DNA from: Candidatus Omnitrophota bacterium
GTDB taxonomy: Bacteria > Omnitrophota > Gorgyraeia > Tantalellales > Tantalellaceae
Reading direction: 5' to 3'
Assembly (NCBI GenBank): GCA_030631915.1
Contig: DAOVKF010000057.1
Coordinates: forward strand, 1 to 9,419
Length of the DNA stretch: 9,419 bases
Positions 6,901 through 9,419 of the stretch are shown here, piece after piece. Position numbers and translations under genes: made by a program. Numbering within the stretch: position 1 is the stretch's first letter; each line of letters opens with the position of its first letter. Under the pieces are notes generated by a model. It was not told the origin of the DNA. It saw only the letters and a program-made list of their open reading frames with translations, and ran no database searches.

Positions 6901-9419
6901 TGTTTCCGCGTCTGTTTCACCTTTGGAAAACCCGTCAAAAGAGACATACAATGTCCCGCCCCGGGGCACGCTTCTTCCATACCGGTGGAACAATTCCGCG
7001 GCGAGATCCTCTTTCTCGCCATCAGTCAGGTTTTGAACGGCCTGATATGGAGCAACCATAACCACTTCCGGTTCCGGCGGTTCATCCGGAGAAGGCGGGA
7101 CAGCGAACGCCTGGACATTCTCTCCGGCGCTCAGAGAAGCCTTTGTCTGTTTCAGCCGCACGGACACGGCAACGTAATCTTTTCCGATCCTTTCCCTCTC
7201 CATGCCCGCCTCACGATCCATCCTTTCCTTTACTCCTTTCTCCTTGCTCCCGGATTCCGCTTCCTTCTCAGCGTCTCTTTTGTCCTCTCTGTCCAGGTTT
7301 TCAGCTGCCAGGTCCCGCGTGTCCACTCCAGTGATGCCGGCCAGAGCCCGCGTAAGATCATCCGTTCCTGAAACAGAATACGTTATATTCGAAGTATCCG
7401 CCGAAGTATCCACGCGCACCTGCTGGGCCGCAAAAGTGCCGACGTCCTGCCGGACGTCTGACGCCACCTTCTCATCAGCTTCTTTTGTCGCGCGCCTTAT
7501 GGATGAAGCATCCCTGACCGCCGCGAAATCCTCATCCTTTCCCAGACGCTCCATCATGACTTCTTCCGCTGACCTGTCCTGTTCGACCAGGTTTCCCGGC
7601 AACCTTTCCAGCGCCCTGTCCATCCTGGACGCGGCTTCGGTTATATCCGGCTGCGCTTCCGGCGAATCATACACTTCCGCTTTCCTGGCTTTATCCAGAT
7701 ACCGCTCGCGCGATATATCTATCGCGGCCTCGGTGAGACCCGCGTCGCTGATATCCGTTTCCACGATCTCGCCGCCCGTCTTATCAAACTCCTTTATCAA
7801 CTTTGTTTTCAGCCTGTCCAGGCCCTCGCCGTACATCTTTACGGCCGCTGACCCGAGAACGCCTTCCAGGGTGATAAGATAACCGTCCGCCTTCTGTGTC
7901 TTTCTATCCCTGTATTCAGCCACTGAAAACCTTTGTGTGACATTGCCCTGCCTGTCGATAAGCGTGTAAACCCCGCCGCCCGTATCTTTCATCATGTATT
8001 CATTGTCACCTATCATGAAGGATCCGGGTTCCGTGGGCTTCATCACTTCCTGCCTCGTCCCGTCAGGCAGGATCTGTTTCACCCCGGTCAGTTCCAGATG
8101 CCCTGTCACCCTGTTCAATACCAGGGAATAGGACACGTCCCCGCTGTTGACCGTAACTTCCGCACCTGTCCGCCGGGCCCTTGCGCTGCCCATGGACAGC
8201 AGGACATTCAAAAGCCCGTCCCTGTATATGCCGCGTATGTGCACAAGCTCCCGCGCGTTTTTCCCTGCCAGCCTTACCTGAGCGAACCCGGCCGTCTTCC
8301 CCAGATCCACGTGGAAATGTTCCCCGAATACGCCCAAAAACTCCTCAAGGTCAAGCACACCGTTATCATCCACGCGGTCAAGGGTAAAATACCTGTCCAT
8401 TATGGCTCCCAGCCTGTCTTCGATAAAAAGTCCTGCTTTCTCCGGGTTTTGATCCACCGCTTTTTTAAACTTACCGGGAAGCCCTCTTACCATATCAAGG
8501 AATTTCTGTTTCTTCATGTCGGTTTTATTCCTTTTATCTTTTTTATCATCCGCGCGTTTCTGCTGTTCGATCCTTACTTCTTTCAGAAGCGATGAAAAAT
8601 ACTGCTGAAGCCCGCACCATTCACTGAATATATCACCGTCGATCTCCTCAAGATAATGTCCTTTATTGTCGAAGATACTCTTTTCCAGTTTTTCCAGCCG
8701 TTCGGCGTTTTCGTGAAATTCGATCAGTTTCTTCCGGTTCTTTTTCTTTTCGCGCCGGGTAAACCGCGGGTTATGCGAAGGGCTGTACAGCTCTTCCACC
8801 ATCCTGTAAAACCTTGAACCCCTATGGAGCGAATAATAAGAATCCACGGAACCCATATCACCCGCGCGCCTGTTCCTGCCGAACTTCTGCACCATTGCCT
8901 GGAGGCTCCCGTCCGGCGAAAGGTCTATGAGGAACAACCCGTCAAAATACTTCTGCCTGACGATGTCCCACACCGCGCTTCCCGGACCGGCGCCCTGGGA
9001 TCTTAAAAAAACTTCGATCTCATCTTTTTTTCGCGACCTCGCGGCCACGTCCGATATAAAGAAAAGGCCGTTCTCACCGGCAAGATGATCTATAAGCTTA
9101 TCCACTTCGACCTCGATCTCTTTCTCAGACATGCCTCTTCTTTTTAACAGCGCTGCCAGGGCCTTCCCGCTTTTGTCTATCACAAAACCGATCTTTTCCG
9201 CCAGTCTCACGTTTGTCGCCCGGCCCAGTTTTGAATCAGCCAGTGTTATGGTGTTGGGTTTTCCCGCCTGTTCCACTATTTCTATCTCTTTCGCTCCTTC
9301 CTCGTCAAATACGTTGACCTTGATCCTGCCCCCTGCCGTATCCTCAAGAGACGCCTTGCTGATCATTTGCTCAAGACGTTCCTTAAACTCCCCGGCCTGG
9401 GAAATATCGTCAAAATAAA
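1..9419 (-). CDS. Giant multidomain protein, internal fragment (SecA-like motor, membrane segments, TPR/coiled-coil solenoid)
   Basis: One uninterrupted reading frame crosses the whole window: 3139 codons with no stop, open at both ends, with bases 9418-9419 belonging to a codon cut by the edge. About 147 stops would be expected by chance at equal base frequencies. The translation is protein-like throughout, rich in Lys, Glu, Arg, Ala and Leu, with only 13 Cys. Internal ATGs are not credible starts, because recognisable SecA homology begins at the first codons, so the start lies upstream. The order is a SecA-type helicase subdomain, charged and beta-rich linkers, an unknown alpha/beta segment, a basic Trp-rich membrane region, TPR-like repeats, a second hydrophobic cluster, then about 1500 residues of TPR-like and coiled-coil helices. 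I see no frameshift or abrupt change in composition. The architecture resembles giant proteins reported from Omnitrophota. The function is unknown; a membrane-anchored secretion, adhesion or predation role is inference. Confidence 0.96.
982..1284 (-). other. Long coiled coil (residues 2712-2812)
   Basis: About 100 residues of strongly charged sequence with hydrophobic positions at heptad-like intervals. It has two arms, KKKELDELENREKNIETDLA (2717-2736) with its continuation, and RVTKLNKDLKEARDKTKQRR (2780-2799). The break ETSNITGDQG (about 2755-2764) between them could be the loop of an antiparallel hairpin. Coiled-coil hairpins of this sort often act as levers or spacers. Confidence 0.7.
1285..1917 (-). 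other. TPR-like helical repeats, block D (residues 2501-2711)
   Basis: Several units fit the TPR pattern: MAGRYGQLGEPGRAENALKQ (2567-2586), DMAKVLREQDKYFEAEMMLA (2625-2644) and DEEAVRVYMEKAREALANAD (2660-2679). An acidic run, NRREEEEKEEID (2544-2555), interrupts them. The spacing of the three units is not regular, so some helices between them are probably degenerate repeats. Confidence 0.55.
1918..3081 (-). other. Extended helical solenoid of uncertain repeat type (residues 2113-2500)
   Basis: Nearly all of this stretch reads as amphipathic helices of 12-20 residues joined by short turns, such as SPVVDHVITALSDNAVQDHA, GKILVNTLVNALCPADKITI and EEYRSLFNALKEFLG. The organisation could be HEAT-like or diverged TPR, and no strict consensus repeats are visible. 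Cys2420 and Cys2431 are the only pair of nearby cysteines apart from 1909/1910; with only two, a metal site is unlikely. Confidence 0.45.
3082..3186 (-). other. Short coiled coil (residues 2078-2112)
   Basis: A highly charged helix, RRKKLEDEKRELEKEIERLE (residues 2087-2106), shows Leu and Ile at heptad-like spacing without helix breakers. It is long enough for four to five heptads. It connects TPR-like block C to the next helical region. Confidence 0.65.
3358..3867 (-). other. TPR-like helical repeats, block C (residues 1851-2020)
   Basis: The clearest TPR of the window is RLELAELYMGHKMYSKALKQ (residues 1869-1888), with Leu, Ala, Tyr, Gly, Tyr and Ala in TPR consensus places. It continues into a partner helix containing adjacent Cys1909 and Cys1910. 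Further units include QKAAGFLYKIGKYYSASPED (1964-1983), again TPR-like. An aromatic stretch in between (RWWQVPVFTKYW) departs from the repeat and may be a packing insertion. Confidence 0.6.
3868..4137 (-). other. Charged coil and low-complexity linker (residues 1761-1850)
   Basis: It starts with a charged helix (KDRAEKDREEQAK) and runs into a stretch rich in Lys, Glu, Pro, Ala and Thr (residues 1800-1845, such as ASRPGEVPAIEEKKGVAPAE). This has no hydrophobic core and is probably disordered, acting as a flexible hinge between two solenoid blocks. Confidence 0.5.
4138..4500 (-). other. TPR-like helical repeats, block B (residues 1640-1760)
   Basis: The turn-and-helix sequence LEKDPENIEALLVKMEAL (residues 1738-1755) is typical of a TPR boundary, where one helix ends in a Pro-containing turn and the next begins. 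Upstream, helices such as ADEAVEFVEYLFERGDKDTA and PAVLLLRARLALQDEPVEAV have the right length. It follows the second hydrophobic cluster directly. Confidence 0.6.
4642..4899 (-). other. Second hydrophobic cluster: transmembrane helix or hairpin plus a further candidate (residues 1507-1592)
   Basis: Residues 1507-1537 form a 31-residue stretch with no charge. It includes AVGAGILVAAAFFFPAGLAA with Pro1524 near the centre, and is long enough for a kinked helix or a tight re-entrant hairpin. After PVLGKMFGFIASQLTVLEG, a further candidate lies at residues 1572-1589 (VLLVLSPMAGNLFLSLGY). A basic stretch before it (KASWRQR, GKGKTKG) and KGLLRRV after it suggest both flanks may face the cytoplasm, which would fit an even number of crossings. 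Confidence 0.7.
5038..5580 (-). other. TPR-like helical repeats, block A (residues 1280-1460)
   Basis: Paired amphipathic helices show TPR-type spacing. The best unit starts at residue 1365 (ALRGVILYSLGDKDKAKKAL), giving the Leu-x(3)-Tyr-x-x-Gly-x(3)-x-Ala-x(3)-Leu pattern of a TPR. Another is GAVKLYRRAAGAYQKAGRFE (1425-1444). TPRs are protein-interaction scaffolds. The block lies between two hydrophobic regions, so which side of the membrane it occupies depends on how many of these span the membrane. Individual repeat boundaries are uncertain. Confidence 0.55.
5881..5946 (-). other. Predicted transmembrane helix (residues 1158-1179)
   Basis: The sequence LVSLSGLMGFIAAAVYVLLI (residues 1160-1179) is 20 residues without a charge, followed at once by KVPKEIAK. 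Length and hydrophobicity fit a single membrane-spanning helix. It lies over 1150 residues into the fragment, so it is a membrane anchor rather than a signal peptide. Confidence 0.8.
6184..6261 (-). other. Candidate transmembrane or interfacial helix (residues 1053-1078)
   Basis: The core SSVLWGALWVVNKAALGFPA is hydrophobic, but Asn1067 and Lys1068 sit in the middle. It could be a transmembrane helix or an amphipathic helix lying on the membrane. Basic stretches on both sides (ARRKG before, RDARRD after) favour the interfacial reading. Confidence 0.4.
6418..7047 (-). other. Unrecognised mixed alpha/beta domain (residues 791-1000)
   Basis: The segment lies between the proline-rich linker and the basic membrane region. 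It mixes strand-like stretches (GGTLYVSFDGF, GVRIFDGI, LNLLVWAAADGTTHVRSLG) with helices (EKEDLAAELFHRYG, EDMDAIFNL). The pattern suggests a compact globular domain of about 200 residues. I could not match it to a known fold or find catalytic motifs. Its position just before the membrane suggests it lies on the same side of the membrane as the SecA-like motor, which is inference. Confidence 0.4.
7048..7857 (-). other. Charged helical spacer ending in a proline-rich linker (residues 521-790)
   Basis: This is a hydrophilic stretch with many Asp, Glu, Arg and Lys residues and little sign of a compact core. It includes EDKRDAEKEAESGSKEKGVK (from residue 712), which is probably a flexible or single-helix region. 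It ends in VPPSPDEPPEPEVVMVAP (residues 773-790), a proline-rich linker of the kind that separates independently folded domains. No family is recognised. Confidence 0.45.
7858..8175 (-). other. Beta-rich segment of unknown fold (residues 415-520)
   Basis: Alternating polar and hydrophobic residues, frequent Gly, Thr and Val, and turn-like NG, DG and GDN sequences suggest a run of beta strands. Examples are EVTVNSGDVSYSLVLNRVTG (420-439) and GGGVYTLIDRQGNVTQRFSV (480-499). It contrasts with the strongly helical sequence around it. I do not recognise the family. It may be a small beta-sandwich or a beta-hairpin repeat domain. Confidence 0.4.
8293..8817 (-). other. Charged helical segment after the SecA-like motor
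   Basis: Residues 201-375 are predicted by composition to be mainly helical. They include Lys/Arg/Glu-rich runs (residues 220-245 and 280-318, such as EQQKRADDKKDKRNK). This is where SecA carries its helical scaffold and helical wing domains, and a decayed version of these is possible. I find none of their conserved signatures, so the assignment rests on position only. The segment contains the EF-hand-like loop listed separately. Confidence 0.45.
8335..8388 (-). other. Degenerate EF-hand-like calcium loop
   Basis: Residues 344-361 contain RVDDNGVLDLEEF. Counting an EF-hand loop from Arg348, position 3 is Asp350, 5 is Asn352, 6 is Gly353, 8 is Leu355 and 12 is Glu359, followed by Phe360. This fits DxDxDGxIxxxEF except that position 1 is Arg instead of Asp. 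Flanking residues (MDRYFTL before, LGVF after) could form the two helices. Only a single copy is seen and the first ligand is missing, so calcium binding is doubtful; a chance match is possible. Confidence 0.35.
8827..8889 (-). other. SecA/DEAD helicase motif VI-like site with arginine-finger residues
   Basis: Residues 177-196 read QKFGRNRRAGDMGSVDSYYS. They align without gaps to SecA QLRGRSGRQGDxGSSRFYLS. Gln177, Gly180, Arg181, Arg184, Gly186, Asp187, Gly189, Ser190, Tyr194 and Ser196 occupy the conserved places. The two arginines correspond to the motif VI arginines that reach the ATP phosphates in superfamily 2 helicases. Their retention in such a divergent sequence suggests that nucleotide sensing is still under selection. 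Confidence 0.82.
9202..9252 (-). other. SecA/DEAD helicase motif V-like site
   Basis: Residues 56-72 read TITLADSKLGRATNVRL. They align without gaps to the SecA motif V region TIATNMAGRGTDIKL, keeping Gly-Arg-x-Thr and the flanking hydrophobic positions. In SecA this loop contacts nucleotide and couples ATP hydrolysis to movement. Two changes stand out: the second Gly is Ala67, and the usually invariant Asp is Asn69. Confidence 0.78.

Larger units (their letters stand above)
8818..9417 (-). other. Divergent SecA-type helicase second motor subdomain (residues 1-200)
   Basis: These residues follow the order of the second nucleotide-binding fold (IRA2) of SecA, the ATPase that drives preproteins through SecYEG. 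The opening DDISQAGEFKERL resembles the SecA strand-helix 'T.SIE.SE.LSELL'. NVFDEEGAKEIEIVEQAGKP (residues 35-54) matches the SecA stretch 'NVLNAK.H..EA.IVA.AG.P' almost position for position. Motif V and motif VI follow at the expected places. The spacing between them is about 107 residues, somewhat more than in typical SecA by my recollection. The SecA signature ERHESRRID just before motif VI is not conserved: the matching stretch reads LSPDGSLQAMV. The first motor fold with Walker A and B must lie upstream of the window. Homology was judged by eye from remembered SecA sequences. Whether ATPase activity survives cannot be told from this half. Confidence 0.8.

Noticed and set aside
7441..7458. 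Perfect inverted repeat with 7-base arms (gacgtcc, loop tgcc, ggacgtc) that could be a terminator or operator.
   Set aside because: It lies inside the coding frame, encodes a Asp-Val...Asp-Val stretch, and has no T-tract. It is most likely a coincidence of codon choice.
7202..8595. Two adjacent plus-strand open frames of 226 and 220 codons that could look like an operon.
   Set aside because: Both are antisense to the continuous minus-strand frame, and I see no convincing ribosome binding sites or family signatures.
8293..8817. Residues 201-375 as a true SecA helical scaffold and wing domain.
   Set aside because: The position is right, but none of the conserved SecA sequences of this region can be found by eye, so only a helical segment is claimed.

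Overview
The window is the inside of one giant protein-coding gene on the minus strand. Reading the plus-strand triplets that begin at position 1 as reverse complements gives 3139 consecutive sense codons with no stop. The frame is open at both window edges, so both the true start (beyond 9419) and the true stop (before 1) lie outside. No RNA gene, mobile element, CRISPR array, intergenic gap, promoter or terminator is visible. Below, 'residue r' means local codon r counted from the 5' end of the gene fragment, which occupies nucleotides 9418-3r to 9420-3r.

Layout in the direction of translation (high to low coordinates): (1) residues 1-200 are the second motor subdomain of a divergent SecA-type DEAD helicase, with recognisable motif V and motif VI; (2) residues 201-375 are charged and helical, with one degenerate EF-hand-like loop; (3) residues about 415-520 look beta-rich, followed by a charged helical stretch and a proline-rich linker; (4) residues 791-1000 form an unrecognised mixed alpha/beta segment; (5) residues 1001-1215 are very basic and tryptophan-rich and contain a transmembrane helix; (6) residues 1280-1460 are TPR-like; (7) residues 1507-1590 are a second hydrophobic cluster; (8) residues 1640-3139 are almost entirely helical, with TPR-like repeats and coiled coils, and continue off the window.

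Organism: a gene of this size joining a divergent SecA helicase domain, transmembrane segments and a very long helical solenoid matches published descriptions, as I recall them, of giant genes in Candidatus Omnitrophota, very small bacteria with proposed predatory or host-dependent lifestyles. Frequent AGG (Arg) and ATA (Ile) codons and moderate GC content are compatible. The assignment is by inference, since the window holds no taxonomic marker gene.

Possible role (inference): a membrane-embedded giant protein that carries its own SecA-like motor and long protein-interaction scaffolds, perhaps for self-export or for contact with other cells. The sequence shows the parts but does not prove the function.
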